Shown in pieces: positions 17,273-27,007 of a DNA stretch of 64,000 nt (position 1 is the first letter of the stretch; each line of letters opens with the position of its first letter). The translations under genes and the position numbers were made by a program. The notes under the pieces are model-generated. The model did not search any database. It saw only the letters and a program-made list of their open reading frames with translations, and was not told where the DNA came from. This DNA is from Pasteurella sp049941595 (lineage in GTDB: Bacteria; Pseudomonadota; Gammaproteobacteria; Enterobacterales; Pasteurellaceae): NCBI GenBank assembly GCA_049941595.1, contig JBNFNA010000005.1:248001-312000 (forward strand). Reading direction: 5' to 3'.

Positions 17273-17857
17273 TTAATTCAAATAATGAATAACTTTAACC
17301 ACTTTTTTCACACCTGCGATATTGCGTGCTAAATCAGCGGCAGCATCTGCTTGAGCTTGAGTTAAATTCCCCATTAAGAACACTTCGCCATTTTCAGTAA
17401 TGACTTTCACATCACTGGTTTTGACACGTGAATCTAACAGCATTTTTGATTTTACTTCAGTTGTTATCCAGCTATCTTTAGCGATTTGTGGGAAACTAAT
17501 TTGTGGCTCTGTACGAATTTGATTATACACATCCACAACACCTTCCACTCCTTTTGCTAAGCTAGTTGCGACTTCAGAAACGTTTGGATTTGGTGCCTGA
17601 CCAATTAATAAAACGCGTCCGCTGTAAGAAACGATATTAAGACGCGCTTCAGATTTCACTTGTTCATCTTTACGAATGGCTAAACGCACTTTTTCCTCTA
17701 AAGCTTCATCATCAATTTGTGTACCCACGGTACGAGGATCCGTTGCAACTTTTGTTGCTACTGCAGCAGTACCTGCAATTGTGGCAGCAACACAACCTTG
17801 TAACAGAATAGCACTGCCTAAAATAAGTGCTAATGTTTTTAAGCGTTTCATTTGCAT
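17273..17857 (-). CDS. dolP: Dual BON-domain outer-membrane lipoprotein DolP (YraP)
   Basis: Outer-membrane lipoprotein that helps keep envelope integrity and, in E. coli, supports BAM complex and septal amidase activation. Lipobox LLQGC (Cys about residue 22) after MKRLKTLALILG. Two BON domains follow: residues about 50-115 (LAIRKDEQVKSEARLNIVSYSGRV) and 125-194 (KSMLLDSRVKTSDVKVITENGEVFLMG). The start at 17857 has AAAGGAG 7 bases upstream, better spaced than the ATG two codons later. Last gene of the lpoA-yraN-diaA-dolP run. Confidence 0.93.
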   Translation of the reverse strand: MQMKRLKTLALILGSAILLQGCVAATIAGTAAVATKVATDPRTVGTQIDDEALEEKVRLAIRKDEQVKSEARLNIVSYSGRVLLIGQAPNPNVSEVATSLAKGVEGVVDVYNQIRTEPQISFPQIAKDSWITTEVKSKMLLDSRVKTSDVKVITENGEVFLMGNLTQAQADAAADLARNIAGVKKVVKVIHYLN

Positions 17858-17917
17858 CGATTTTCTCCTTTCGTTTATTTTTTATGTAGTTTTGTTGAAT
17901 TTTATAGCCTTGTCAAG

Positions 17918-18505
17918 TTATGGATGTGAAAACAAGGCATGATCAATCAGTTCACAAATTGTATTTACAATAAAGCAGTGGCCCTCAATAATGCGGCTTT
18001 CTTTAGTTGCAGGTATGGCAATTTCCAAATCGTTTTCCGTAAGAAAGCCTTGAATATGGTCATTGCTTGCACCAGTGAAAACTATCACTTTAATTGCTTT
18101 ATTGACCGCACTATTAATCGCATTTGTAACCATTTCTTCATTATGTGGTAGGGGAGAGAACACCACAAAAATATCGCCTTCTTGCGCAACAGCATTAAAT
18201 TGGCGTTGAAATAAAGTATCGCTAGTTTGATCTAAAATCATTGCAGAATTAACCGCGCTATCTAAGCTCAATAACACAGAAGGGAAACTCGGGCGAGTTA
18301 ACTCATAGCGGTTTAAGAGATTAGCCACAAATAATTGTGCATTGATATAAGAACGTCCATTGCCACAAACGATAATTTTTTTACCTTGTAATAAGCAGGC
18401 TACGATAGATTCGGCTGCTTGAGCGATAGTATCAGGCAATAAACTTGAAGCTGAAATTTGAGTTTGAATACTTTCGGTGTATAAATCTTTTAATTTTTCT
18501 AACAT
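17918..18505 (-). CDS. diaA: DnaA initiator-associating protein DiaA
   Basis: SIS-fold protein of the phosphoheptose-isomerase family that, in E. coli, binds DnaA as a tetramer and promotes its assembly at oriC. The 195-aa sequence has the SIS core KIIVCGNGRSYINAQLFVANLLNRYE at residues about 42-67 and VFSPLPHNEEMVTNAI further on. The sugar-isomerase catalytic residues of GmhA are not all kept, in line with DiaA. Located 5 bases after yraN and before dolP, the same order as in E. coli, which supports the assignment over gmhA. Confidence 0.92.
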   Translation of the reverse strand: MLEKLKDLYTESIQTQISASSLLPDTIAQAAESIVACLLQGKKIIVCGNGRSYINAQLFVANLLNRYELTRPSFPSVLLSLDSAVNSAMILDQTSDTLFQRQFNAVAQEGDIFVVFSPLPHNEEMVTNAINSAVNKAIKVIVFTGASNDHIQGFLTENDLEIAIPATKESRIIEGHCFIVNTICELIDHALFSHP

Positions 18506-18510
18506 AATTT

Positions 18511-18870
18511 TTAATCAAGAAAATTAGGAATCCATTCAATTTCTTTTGTTGTTGCTCCAAAGGCAATTAAATCAAAACGACAATCAGCATCTTCTAAACT
18601 TAGATTTTGTTCTGCTAGCCAAAGATTTGCCGCATTCATCCATTTTTGTTGTTTTTGCCAATCAACGCTTTCTACAGCTGTACCAAAATTGGCATTTTTG
18701 CGTTGGCGCACTTCAACAAACACAATTGTAGTTTGATCTTGCATAATAAGATCAAGTTCACCACATTTAAAGGATTGATTCGCGGCAATGAATTTGAGGC
18801 CTTGAGATTCTAAAAAGAGGCGAGCTTGTTGTTCAAATCTCGCCCCTTGTTGACGTTTTAATGAGAACAT
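18511..18870 (-). CDS. yraN: UPF0102 family protein YraN
   Basis: Predicted nuclease-fold protein (UPF0102) of unknown role, 119 aa. The fold is restriction-endonuclease-like: GARFEQQARLFLESQGLKFIAANQ, then the D-ExK style site GELDLIMQD...IVFVEVRQRK (Asp about residue 44, Glu about residue 58). The start at 18870 (MFSLKRQQG) is chosen because it follows the lpoA stop codon by one base (TAAGATG) and gives the family length; an upstream in-frame ATG would overlap lpoA. Part of the lpoA-diaA-dolP operon. Confidence 0.92.
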   Translation of the reverse strand: MFSLKRQQGARFEQQARLFLESQGLKFIAANQSFKCGELDLIMQDQTTIVFVEVRQRKNANFGTAVESVDWQKQQKWMNAANLWLAEQNLSLEDADCRFDLIAFGATTKEIEWIPNFLD

Positions 18871-18871
18871 C

Positions 18872-20584
18872 TTAGTTGAGTGGAACAATACCACCATTTT
18901 GATATTGGAACCACGTCATATCACGTTCGATATTACAATTTGAACCTGCACTTAATTTACCGGTTAAACCATCGAGGTTATAACCTGGTACTTGACGAAG
19001 TTCATTGAAGTGATTGATTAACAACCAAGCATCAGAACCCATCGCATATAAGCGCATTAATGAATAGTCACCTTTAGTTAAGTTTTCAATGCGTTTATAT
19101 TGTGCTGAAGTGGTGTCTTTAAAAAATGGCAAATCACTAAATTGTAAGCCTTCCATTAATAAACGGTATTCTGGACCATTATTTGCAGAGTTGCTGCGTG
19201 AGCTTGCGTACAATTTAATATTGCGTCCGCTGTTATCAATACTTGTTTTAATTTCAGCTAATTGTTCGCTCATTGCAATAATGTAAGCCGCTTCCGCACC
19301 TTCTTGTAATGCATAAGCGATATCAGCAGGTTGATTGTAGAATTTAATATTGGCATCAGTTGCTGCTAATTGTTGCCAACGAACGTTATATGCTGAAGCA
19401 GTGCGTTGACCTAAATCGCTTTGTGGTACAAACACTAAAGGATTACGAACACCATCTTTCCACATTTTATTTGCAGCAGATTCTGCTTCATCTTCTGGTG
19501 ATAAACCGTAGTAGCAAAGTTGACCGATTGCACGCTCATTTGAGGTTGAGTTTAATGCTAAAACGTCTAAACCTTGTACAAGCGATGCGTTGTTTAAAAT
19601 CACATCGACATTTTGTTTTAATAATGGGCCAACCACACTTCTAATACCTGCTTGTTTTACTTGGTCAAATACCGTATCTACTGGTGCTGCCATAGTATCA
19701 AATACTTGTACATTAGCTACTTTTTCATCTTTCACTGCATCAAAACCGGCTTTCACCGTATTACCAATTAATTGTGCATTACCACTTAATGGTAAAAGAA
19801 GTGCAACTTGCGATAAGCTGGTTTGTTGGAAATTAAATAAACTTTGCAGCTCTGTTGGGAATAAATACGCCGCAGAATGGTTTGGATAAGAAGCTTTCCA
19901 TTGCTGAATTGCTTGGCTAAGTAGTGCTGGGTTATTTAAGTTCTCGTTATAATTACGGGTTAAAGCTAACCAGCCACCTAACTCAATATTGCCGCTTGCG
20001 TTTGTATTATTAATTACGCCACGGTTTGTATTGCGTAATAAGCTCCAAGTGCGGTCAATATTGGCTTGTTTTCTTTGCACATCTGTTAATAATTGGCCCA
20101 TTTTAATGCGTGCTTTCACCGCTTCGATAGAATCATAACGATTTTCAGCAATGCGTGCTGCCACGTCATAGTAACGAGCCATTTGCGATTTACTTAATAA
20201 ACTCAGATTGATTTTCTTTAATTGGCTATCAGCAAGTGTATTTTGTTGCTTTAACGCAGAAATATTGGCTTCAATAATTGATTTATCCAATAATTGTTCT
20301 TCATTTAAGTCAATTAATTCAGCAAGTAGGGCTTGCGCTTGAGGAATTTTATTTTCGGTGAGTAATACTCGAGCAGCTAAAAGTTTATAGGTTTGTTGAT
20401 CTTGTTTATCTTGAGTTTGATAAACTTTGTTCATATAAAAATCTGAACTTGCATTTGCATCACTTTTTAATAAGCCTGTTAATCCACCGCCAAAAAAGGT
20501 TGTAGTACAGCCTGCGAGAAAAAGAGTGAATAAAAAAGGCATTAATCGATTTTTAAAATTAAGGTGTTGTAATAGAATAGTCAT
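18872..20584 (-). CDS. lpoA: Penicillin-binding protein activator LpoA
   Basis: Outer-membrane lipoprotein that reaches through the periplasm to activate PBP1a for peptidoglycan synthesis. Lipobox FLAGC at about residue 26. Residues about 40-240 are the TPR-like N domain (LLAARVLLTENKIPQAQALL), and about 250-570 the periplasmic-binding-protein-like C domain (VALLLPLSGNAQLIGNTVKAGFDAV). 570 aa, close to H. influenzae LpoA. GGAG six bases ahead of the ATG at 20584 decides the start over 20608. First gene of the operon, divergent from rsmI. No pbp1a gene is in the window. Confidence 0.94.
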   Translation of the reverse strand: MTILLQHLNFKNRLMPFLFTLFLAGCTTTFFGGGLTGLLKSDANASSDFYMNKVYQTQDKQDQQTYKLLAARVLLTENKIPQAQALLAELIDLNEEQLLDKSIIEANISALKQQNTLADSQLKKINLSLLSKSQMARYYDVAARIAENRYDSIEAVKARIKMGQLLTDVQRKQANIDRTWSLLRNTNRGVINNTNASGNIELGGWLALTRNYNENLNNPALLSQAIQQWKASYPNHSAAYLFPTELQSLFNFQQTSLSQVALLLPLSGNAQLIGNTVKAGFDAVKDEKVANVQVFDTMAAPVDTVFDQVKQAGIRSVVGPLLKQNVDVILNNASLVQGLDVLALNSTSNERAIGQLCYYGLSPEDEAESAANKMWKDGVRNPLVFVPQSDLGQRTASAYNVRWQQLAATDANIKFYNQPADIAYALQEGAEAAYIIAMSEQLAEIKTSIDNSGRNIKLYASSRSNSANNGPEYRLLMEGLQFSDLPFFKDTTSAQYKRIENLTKGDYSLMRLYAMGSDAWLLINHFNELRQVPGYNLDGLTGKLSAGSNCNIERDMTWFQYQNGGIVPLN

Positions 20585-20661
20585 AATTACTCCGTTTGTT
20601 AACAACAATAGTAACGATCTTACTTATCTCACCTACTAAAAGCAAATAAAAGAAGTATCAA

Positions 20662-21507
20662 ATGAATAATTTAACAGGAATTTTATATATTGTCGCTACG
20701 CCGATTGGGAATTTACAAGATATTACACAGCGTGCTTTGACCGTTTTACAAGAGGTTGATTTAATTGCGGCTGAAGATACTCGCCATAGCGGTTTGTTAT
20801 TAAACCATTATGGCATTAAAAAGCCCTTTTTTGCTTTGCACGATCATAATGAACAGCAAAAAGCCCATTTATTAGTCGAAAAATTAAAGCAAGGAAATAA
20901 TATTGCCTTAATTTCTGATGCAGGGACGCCTTTAATTAGCGACCCCGGTTATCACCTCGTGCGTCAATGTCGTCAAGCAGAAATAAAAGTAGTGCCTGTT
21001 CCAGGGGCTTGTGCCGCAATTACCGCACTTTGTGCATCAGGTATTGCCTCCGACCGTTTTTGTTTTGAAGGTTTCTTGCCTGCAAAAACAAAAGCAAGAT
21101 GCGACAAATTACAAAATTTAGCAGAAGAAGACCGCACTTTGATCTTTTATGAATCGACTCACCGTATTTTAGACACCTTAGCAGATGTTGAACTGGTTCT
21201 TGGCGGAGCACGCTATGTGGTACTTGCACGTGAAATTACTAAAACTTGGGAAACCATCACTGGTGATTCGGTGGCAAATTTACGCCAATGGTTACAGGAA
21301 GATGCCAATCGTACCAAAGGAGAAATGGTGTTAATTATTGAGGGCAAACCAAAGCAAGAAGAGGCAGAAATTAACCCACAAGCGATCAAAACGCTGAAAT
21401 TACTTACCGAAGAATTGCCATTGAAAAAGGCAGCAGCAATTGTGGCTGAATTATATGGGTATAAGAAAAATGCGCTGTATCAATATGGTTTAGAGCATTT
21501 AGATTAA
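20662..21507 (+). CDS. rsmI: 16S rRNA (cytidine-1402 2'-O) methyltransferase RsmI
   Basis: Methylates the ribose of C1402 in the 30S decoding centre, together with RsmH. Tetrapyrrole-methylase fold of 281 aa: GILYIVATPIGNLQDIT at the start, EDTRHSGLLL, ALISDAGTPLISDPGYHLV (SAM site), VPVPGACAAITAL and FEGFLPAK. C-terminal helical domain with EELPLKKAAAIVAELYGYKKN. Sits divergent from lpoA as in E. coli and ends at an uptake-signal terminator. Confidence 0.96.
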   Translation: MNNLTGILYIVATPIGNLQDITQRALTVLQEVDLIAAEDTRHSGLLLNHYGIKKPFFALHDHNEQQKAHLLVEKLKQGNNIALISDAGTPLISDPGYHLVRQCRQAEIKVVPVPGACAAITALCASGIASDRFCFEGFLPAKTKARCDKLQNLAEEDRTLIFYESTHRILDTLADVELVLGGARYVVLAREITKTWETITGDSVANLRQWLQEDANRTKGEMVLIIEGKPKQEEAEINPQAIKTLKLLTEELPLKKAAAIVAELYGYKKNALYQYGLEHLD

Positions 21508-21526
21508 TTTTTAAATCAAACTTTTG

Positions 21527-21569
21527 AAAAAATCACCGCACTAAATGATAAAAAGTGCGGTGATTTTTT
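21527..21569. terminator. Inverted uptake-signal terminator (rsmI/pbpC)
   Basis: AAAAAATCACCGCACT (21527-21542) faces its complement (21554-21569), 16-bp stem, 11-base loop; the right arm touches the stop codon of convergent pbpC. Confidence 0.9.
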
Positions 21570-23923
21570 TAGAAGTTTTTCACACGAACAGAAATGGTCA
21601 CGGAACTCGTTCTGCCTTGATCATCCGTAACTGAAATATTGTAATATCCCGCAGATTTTGGTCGCCAGAATAAAGGTTGATTTGGTGGGGTTTCCCCCAT
21701 AAAAACGTTGTTTACGAACCAGAATAACGTTTTGACATTGCCTGCGGCTACTGCAGAAAGTGCAATTCCTTTTTGTTCCTGCTGTGGCTGAATATAATAA
21801 TCCCGTTGGATTAAAGGGCTGGTGATTTTCGGATTATTTTCATATAACGTTTGCAGTGCGTGCGTTTGCTGCTCGTAAGGGCATTGCGGGTTCACAATCG
21901 GTGAACGCTTCATTATGCCAGCTTGGGCGAACAGTTTTTGAAAATCACTCGACCACATTTCATATATTTTTTGCTCGCTATTATCGGAATAAGGCTTACA
22001 AGCCAATATATCGCTATTTTTTATCACTTGAAATGCCTGATAAAGTTGGCTGACTTTAATCGGTGACTTGCCTGGAATAAATAAGGTATTCACTTGATGT
22101 TGGCAATATTGGTTTGGTAGTTGTCCATCAGCTGCACAAACTGAAACTTCTTTCAAATTCAAATTTTCTGGTTTTTTAAGATCTTTCATTTGTGGTTCGG
22201 CAGAAATTAGCGCATCCGCGAGTTGTAAAAATAGCGGTGTCGCTAATTTACGCCCCACAAAATGGGGATTATTTTGGTTATCGAAATTGCCAAACCATAC
22301 AATTAAGGTGTAGTTACCAAAATAGCCTGCCGTCCAAGCATCTCTTAATCCATTTGATGTGCCTGTTTTCCAATAAAGTGGCAATGGTGCTTTAATCGCT
22401 TTATTTTGAACATCGGTTCGGGTGTTTTGGCGCAAAATATCGTGAATCATCACCGCACTTTCTGGGCTAAATAAACTTTTTTCTATGGATGCGGTTGGTG
22501 CTTCAATCAACCAATGTAAAGGGCGCCACTTTCCTTGATTAGCAAGTGCAGCATAAAGTGTGGATAGTTGCTGCATACTGATTTCTGCACCACCTAAAGC
22601 TAAAGATAACCCATAATGTTTTTTCTCTTTTGACAAGACAATATTCGCTTGTTGCAATAAATCGTATAAATCAGGCGATAGCTGTTTTGCCATATCAATG
22701 GCTGGAATATTACGACTTTGTAATAAGGCTTGAGTAATGCTGACGGGGCCTAAAAAATTGCCTTCATAGTTTTCTGGTTGATAATCACCAAAAGAAGTCG
22801 GTAAATCTTTTAAGACGGTTTTCCCGTGGGCTAAACCTTGGTCAAAGGCTAACGCATAAATAAAAGGTTTTAATGTTGAACCATAAGAACGTGAAATAGC
22901 GGTGCCATTAATTTGCCCTGAAATACGATCATTAAAATAATCGCCCGAGCCGACCAATGCTTTGACTGCCATATTTCGATTATCAACTAACAATACCGCT
23001 GCATTTTTAATCCCTTTGATATTTTGCTGAGCGAGATAACGTGATGTAAGTCGTTCAACCAAACGTTGTTGTGCCAGATTGAGCGTACTGTGAATATCGC
23101 GTTTTTCTGGGTATTGCTGTAACAGCTGATCAACAAAGTGCGGTGCTAGAAAAGGTAATTTTTCGAGTGGGCGTAAACCGTAATTTAAACGAAAATCAGG
23201 TTGCCATTTTTTATCATCAGGGTGTTTTTCTAACCAACGTTGATAAAGGTTATTACGCGCTTGAAAAAGGGCGGGATTCAGCGTTTCATTTGCGTGGCGA
23301 ATATAACGATTCGGGTTTTTTGGCAAAATTGCCAAAGTCATTGCTTCTGCTAAATTAATTTTGTTATTGGCTTTGTTAAAATAAATCAGGCTAGCCGTGC
23401 CGGCGCCTTCAATATTTCTGCCATAGGGGGCGAAATTAAAATAAGCCTCTAAAATCTCTTGTTTGGAATAACGAATTTCAAGTTGAATCGCTCTGAAAAT
23501 TTGTTCTATCTTGCCGAACACGCCACGACTATCAATATTCCATAATACTCGAGCAAGCTGCATTGTAATTGTTGAACCGCCTTGTGGCGAGTTGCCTAAG
23601 ACATAAGTTTGCCAAGCACCACGCACCAATCCATAAGGGTTCACACCAAAATGCCAATAAAACCAATCGTCCTCTTGAAAAAGTACTGCATCAATTAATT
23701 GCGGTGAAATTTCTTCAAGCGGCACCCAAAGGCGATATTTTTCATCTTTTGCTGTTGTTAAACGCAATAAGTTTCGATTTTCATCATAAACTGCTGTGGA
23801 ATAAGGGAAATGATCTTTTAAAGGCGGGTAGGAAAGTAAACGTGTCACCAAAATGCAAAGCCCACAAAAAAGTGCTGTAAAAATTAACACAGAAATGCTT
23901 TTTTTTCGTGAGATTTTCATCAT
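21569..23923 (-). CDS. pbpC: Penicillin-binding protein 1C
   Basis: Class A penicillin-binding protein, 784 aa, anchored by one N-terminal membrane segment (ISVLIFTALFCGLCILVT, residues about 10-27). Glycosyltransferase domain (about 50-220): QEDDWFYWHFGVN and NSPQGGSTITMQLAR. Transpeptidase domain: active site STLK inside YGSTLKPFIYA, second motif SRN, and KTGTSNGLRDAW. A BiPBP_C immunoglobulin-like tail ends the protein. PBP1C is commonly paired with alpha-2-macroglobulin; that gene is in this window but not adjacent. Either of two consecutive ATG codons may be the start. Transcribed downstream of asnS but separated from it by a terminator. Confidence 0.94.
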   Translation of the reverse strand: MMKISRKKSISVLIFTALFCGLCILVTRLLSYPPLKDHFPYSTAVYDENRNLLRLTTAKDEKYRLWVPLEEISPQLIDAVLFQEDDWFYWHFGVNPYGLVRGAWQTYVLGNSPQGGSTITMQLARVLWNIDSRGVFGKIEQIFRAIQLEIRYSKQEILEAYFNFAPYGRNIEGAGTASLIYFNKANNKINLAEAMTLAILPKNPNRYIRHANETLNPALFQARNNLYQRWLEKHPDDKKWQPDFRLNYGLRPLEKLPFLAPHFVDQLLQQYPEKRDIHSTLNLAQQRLVERLTSRYLAQQNIKGIKNAAVLLVDNRNMAVKALVGSGDYFNDRISGQINGTAISRSYGSTLKPFIYALAFDQGLAHGKTVLKDLPTSFGDYQPENYEGNFLGPVSITQALLQSRNIPAIDMAKQLSPDLYDLLQQANIVLSKEKKHYGLSLALGGAEISMQQLSTLYAALANQGKWRPLHWLIEAPTASIEKSLFSPESAVMIHDILRQNTRTDVQNKAIKAPLPLYWKTGTSNGLRDAWTAGYFGNYTLIVWFGNFDNQNNPHFVGRKLATPLFLQLADALISAEPQMKDLKKPENLNLKEVSVCAADGQLPNQYCQHQVNTLFIPGKSPIKVSQLYQAFQVIKNSDILACKPYSDNSEQKIYEMWSSDFQKLFAQAGIMKRSPIVNPQCPYEQQTHALQTLYENNPKITSPLIQRDYYIQPQQEQKGIALSAVAAGNVKTLFWFVNNVFMGETPPNQPLFWRPKSAGYYNISVTDDQGRTSSVTISVRVKNF

Positions 23924-23937
23924 AAGCTAACCTAAAA

Positions 23938-23967
23938 AATTCCCCTTATTATGAAATAAGGGGAATT
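23938..23967. terminator. Terminator between asnS and pbpC
   Basis: Perfect 13-bp stem (23938-23950 with 23955-23967; core TTCCCCTTATT) and 4-base loop, A/T flanks, 25 bases after asnS on the minus strand. Confidence 0.85.
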
Positions 23968-23992
23968 ACTGTTTACTTAAATGTTACACCAA

Positions 23993-25396
23993 TTAGAAAT
24001 TCGCATTACGTGGTGCACGTGGGAATGGGATCACGTCACGGATGTTTTGAACACCTGTCACATAAACGATAAGGCGCTCAAAACCAAGACCAAAACCAGA
24101 GTGTGGCACAGTGCCGTAGCGACGTAAATCACGATACCACCAGTAATCTTCTGGGTTTAAGCCCATTTCAACCATACGTTTGTCTAACACCTCTAAACGT
24201 TCTTCACGTTGAGAACCACCGATGATTTCACCAATACCAGGAGCTAAAACGTCCATCGCCGCAACTGTTTTGCCGTCATCATTTAAGCGCATATAGAATG
24301 CCTTGATGTCTTTTGGATAGTTTTTAACAACCACTGGTGATTTGAAGTGTTCTTCTGCAAGATAACGTTCGTGTTCAGAAGATAGGTCGATGCCCCAAGA
24401 TACTGGGAATTCAAATTTCTTACCTGATTGTAATAACACTTCAATGGCATCAGTATAATCAATTTGTGCGAAATCTGAGTTAATGAAATTCTCTAAACGA
24501 GTAATTACGTCTTTATCAACGTGTTTTTCAAAGAATTTTAAGTCATCTTTGCGTTCAGTTAGCACCGCACGGAACACATATTTCAACATATCTTCCGCTA
24601 ATTTTGCGTTGTCTGCTAAAGTTGCAAACGCAACTTCAGGCTCAACCATCCAGAACTCAGCAAGGTGGCGAGTGGTATTTGAATTTTCTGCACGGAATGT
24701 AGGGCCAAACGTATAGATTTTGCTTAATGCACAAGCATAAGTTTCACCGTTTAATTGACCTGATACCGTTAAGAAAGATTCTTTACCAAAGAAATCTTGT
24801 GAAAAATCGACCGCACCTTTGTCATCACGAGGTAGATTTTCTAAATCAAGCGTTGAAACACGGAACATTTCACCCGCACCTTCTGTATCTGATGCTGTGA
24901 TTAATGGCGTTGCTACCCAGTAGAAACCTTGTTCGTGGAAGAAGCGATGAATTGCTTGCGCTAAACAGTGACGCACACGTGCAACTGCACCGATGATATT
25001 TGTGCGTGGACGTAAGTGCGCAACTTCACGTAGATATTCAATAGAGTGGCGTTTTGCCGCCATTGGATAAGTTTCTGGATCTTCAACCCATCCGGTTACT
25101 TCTACTTTCTCTGCTTGTAATTCAACAGCTTGACCTTCTGCTGGTGATTCAACTACAGTACCAGTCACAACAACTGAACAACCTGTTGTTAAACGCAGTA
25201 CTTCTGATTCATAATTTTCAATATCATTATTAACAATCGCTTGGATCGGATCAAAACAAGAACCATCATAAATAGCTAAGAAAGAAAGCCCAGCTTTTGA
25301 ATCACGGCGAGTACGAATCCACCCACGAACCGTCACTTTTTCGCCGATGGCAATTTTGCCTTGTAACACATCAACAATAGATGCCACTTTAGTCAT
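23993..25396 (-). CDS. asnS: Asparaginyl-tRNA synthetase
   Basis: Class IIb aminoacyl-tRNA synthetase that charges tRNA-Asn. 467 aa: N-terminal OB-fold anticodon-binding domain (KVTVRGWIRTRRDSKAGLSF, residues about 20-110), then the catalytic core with motif 2 (TFRAENSNTTRHLAEFWMVE) and motif 3 (GFGLGFERLIVYVTG). The start at 25396 is preferred because GAGG stands 6 bases ahead and it gives the family length; the longer frame from 25408 lacks support. The 289 bases upstream carry no other gene. Confidence 0.97.
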   Translation of the reverse strand: MTKVASIVDVLQGKIAIGEKVTVRGWIRTRRDSKAGLSFLAIYDGSCFDPIQAIVNNDIENYESEVLRLTTGCSVVVTGTVVESPAEGQAVELQAEKVEVTGWVEDPETYPMAAKRHSIEYLREVAHLRPRTNIIGAVARVRHCLAQAIHRFFHEQGFYWVATPLITASDTEGAGEMFRVSTLDLENLPRDDKGAVDFSQDFFGKESFLTVSGQLNGETYACALSKIYTFGPTFRAENSNTTRHLAEFWMVEPEVAFATLADNAKLAEDMLKYVFRAVLTERKDDLKFFEKHVDKDVITRLENFINSDFAQIDYTDAIEVLLQSGKKFEFPVSWGIDLSSEHERYLAEEHFKSPVVVKNYPKDIKAFYMRLNDDGKTVAAMDVLAPGIGEIIGGSQREERLEVLDKRMVEMGLNPEDYWWYRDLRRYGTVPHSGFGLGFERLIVYVTGVQNIRDVIPFPRAPRNANF

Positions 25397-25685
25397 ATAA
25401 AACCTCAATTTTCAACAAATATTTGTGAATAAATAAACTGATACATTTTACATCAAGTTATAAAAATTAACAAAATGAATTAAAATTTTTGTTTTTGTGA
25501 AATATGCCTCATATTTGCATTAAAGCGCTTGTTTTTATAACAATAACTGGTATAAGTGAAAAATTCATTTTCTGCTTTATCTCTCCATTTGAGTTGATAA
25601 GTATCTATAGGTTACGATTTTTTAACAAGAAAAATTAAATAGGAAATGAATTGTTGTATCAATAATACTCATTGAGGTTTGCATT
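25397..25685. promoter_or_regulatory. Divergent promoter region of asnS and the ROK regulator
   Basis: AT-rich 289-base spacer containing the upstream regions of both divergent genes. I see no clear operator palindrome or riboswitch; the only Shine-Dalgarno is TTGAGG before the regulator ATG. Confidence 0.4.
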
Positions 25686-26906
25686 ATGCCTAAAATAAGA
25701 AAAGAAGATAAGTTACCACTACGATTAAAACAATTAGGTAAAATTTACCGCCTAATTGAGCAGTTTGAAGAAATTTCCCGCATTGATTTATCAAAGTTAT
25801 CTCGTTTAGCCCCAGCCACCATTACTGCATTAACACGTGAACTGATTAAAGAAAAACTCATTGTTGAGCGTGCGGTGCAAAATACCGAAAGTAGAGGGCG
25901 GCCTGCAATTGGTTTGTGTGTTTCTCCTTTTTATTGGCAGTCATTATGTGCAACTCTGATTGAGAATAAATTCGAAATTATTTTAAGTGAGCTTGATGGT
26001 GTAGCAATTAAACAAGTTGTTTATCCTCTAAGCACAGAAGATTTGGCGAATTTAGATAAAGTACTCGTTCAGCATTTAGAACGCTTTTTAGAAGAAGCAA
26101 AACAAGAGTGTAATCACGTGATTACTTTTTCCGTAGCTGTTGGCGGCGTATTAGATAACCAAAAAAATCGCTTGTTAAAATTAGGCGAAACAGAATTGGA
26201 TATTGACTTAAAAGCACTCTTTACCCCTTATTTTAAAACACCAATCTTAATTACCGAATATTTCCAAACTTGGTTATTAGCAGAATCCACGCTAGGTAGT
26301 GTCATCAATTGTGACAACGTTTTATTCTTACAATTAGATAATGGCATTAATTTCAGTGTGTTATCTAAAGGTGAATTATTAACAAACCGCTTCCAAGTAA
26401 GAAGCCGCATTGGCAAAATCTGTGTACCAAAACATAATGAATTGCAAGATCTGATTTTCCCAGAAATGCCAAACGATGAGCGTTATCAGCTAAGAAATCA
26501 AATTACCCATAGAGCAATCTATCCATTGATTACGCATTTTTATCCAGAGGCGGATAAGCTAGACTGCACAGAAAAAATTCGCTTCTTATGTGAGAAAGCA
26601 AATAGTGGCGATGAGACAGCACAAAAAGTCATTTTCCATATTGCGGACAGCTTAGCTTATATTTTGATGAATTTGGTGAATATTTTCGGTTCTGAAAAAA
26701 TTATGCTGAATACAAGTTATTTAGGTGCAAAAGATTTATTTTTAACTCGCTTAAATAAACAACTACAAAAACATTTGGCAAATTCCTATACGAATGTTGA
26801 AGTATTAACTGGAAAATATGAGTGGAATAGCCCGGTTATCGCAGCATCGGCAATCAAGCAAAGCATTTATGATGGTAGCTTGCTTGGGCATTTTATTCGC
26901 GCCTAA
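25686..26906 (+). CDS. mlc: ROK-family transcriptional regulator (Mlc/NagC-like)
   Basis: Sugar-responsive repressor family. Residues about 15-85 form a winged helix-turn-helix (IDLSKLSRLAPATITALTRELIKEKLIVE, then SRGRPAIGL). The rest is a ROK sugar-kinase-like domain with FSVAVGGVLD and NSPVIAASAIKQ. The 406-aa length fits Mlc. E. coli mlc (dgsA) is next to a bioD paralogue (ynfK), and here a bioD2 gene follows, which supports orthology. Odd: the zinc motif CxCGxxGCxE and its preceding His, which Mlc and NagC use to stabilise the DNA-binding fold, is not present; the region reads KICVPKHNELQDLIFPEMP instead. It may therefore sense or fold differently. Confidence 0.7.
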   Translation: MPKIRKEDKLPLRLKQLGKIYRLIEQFEEISRIDLSKLSRLAPATITALTRELIKEKLIVERAVQNTESRGRPAIGLCVSPFYWQSLCATLIENKFEIILSELDGVAIKQVVYPLSTEDLANLDKVLVQHLERFLEEAKQECNHVITFSVAVGGVLDNQKNRLLKLGETELDIDLKALFTPYFKTPILITEYFQTWLLAESTLGSVINCDNVLFLQLDNGINFSVLSKGELLTNRFQVRSRIGKICVPKHNELQDLIFPEMPNDERYQLRNQITHRAIYPLITHFYPEADKLDCTEKIRFLCEKANSGDETAQKVIFHIADSLAYILMNLVNIFGSEKIMLNTSYLGAKDLFLTRLNKQLQKHLANSYTNVEVLTGKYEWNSPVIAASAIKQSIYDGSLLGHFIRA

Positions 26907-27007
26907 TCAAAATGGTGTAATTTCATAAAAACTTGTGTTAGCTCAAAACTTGTAACATTTAATTCCTTTAGAATCTTCCCGTAATAAGATCAATGGGAGA
27001 TGACAAA

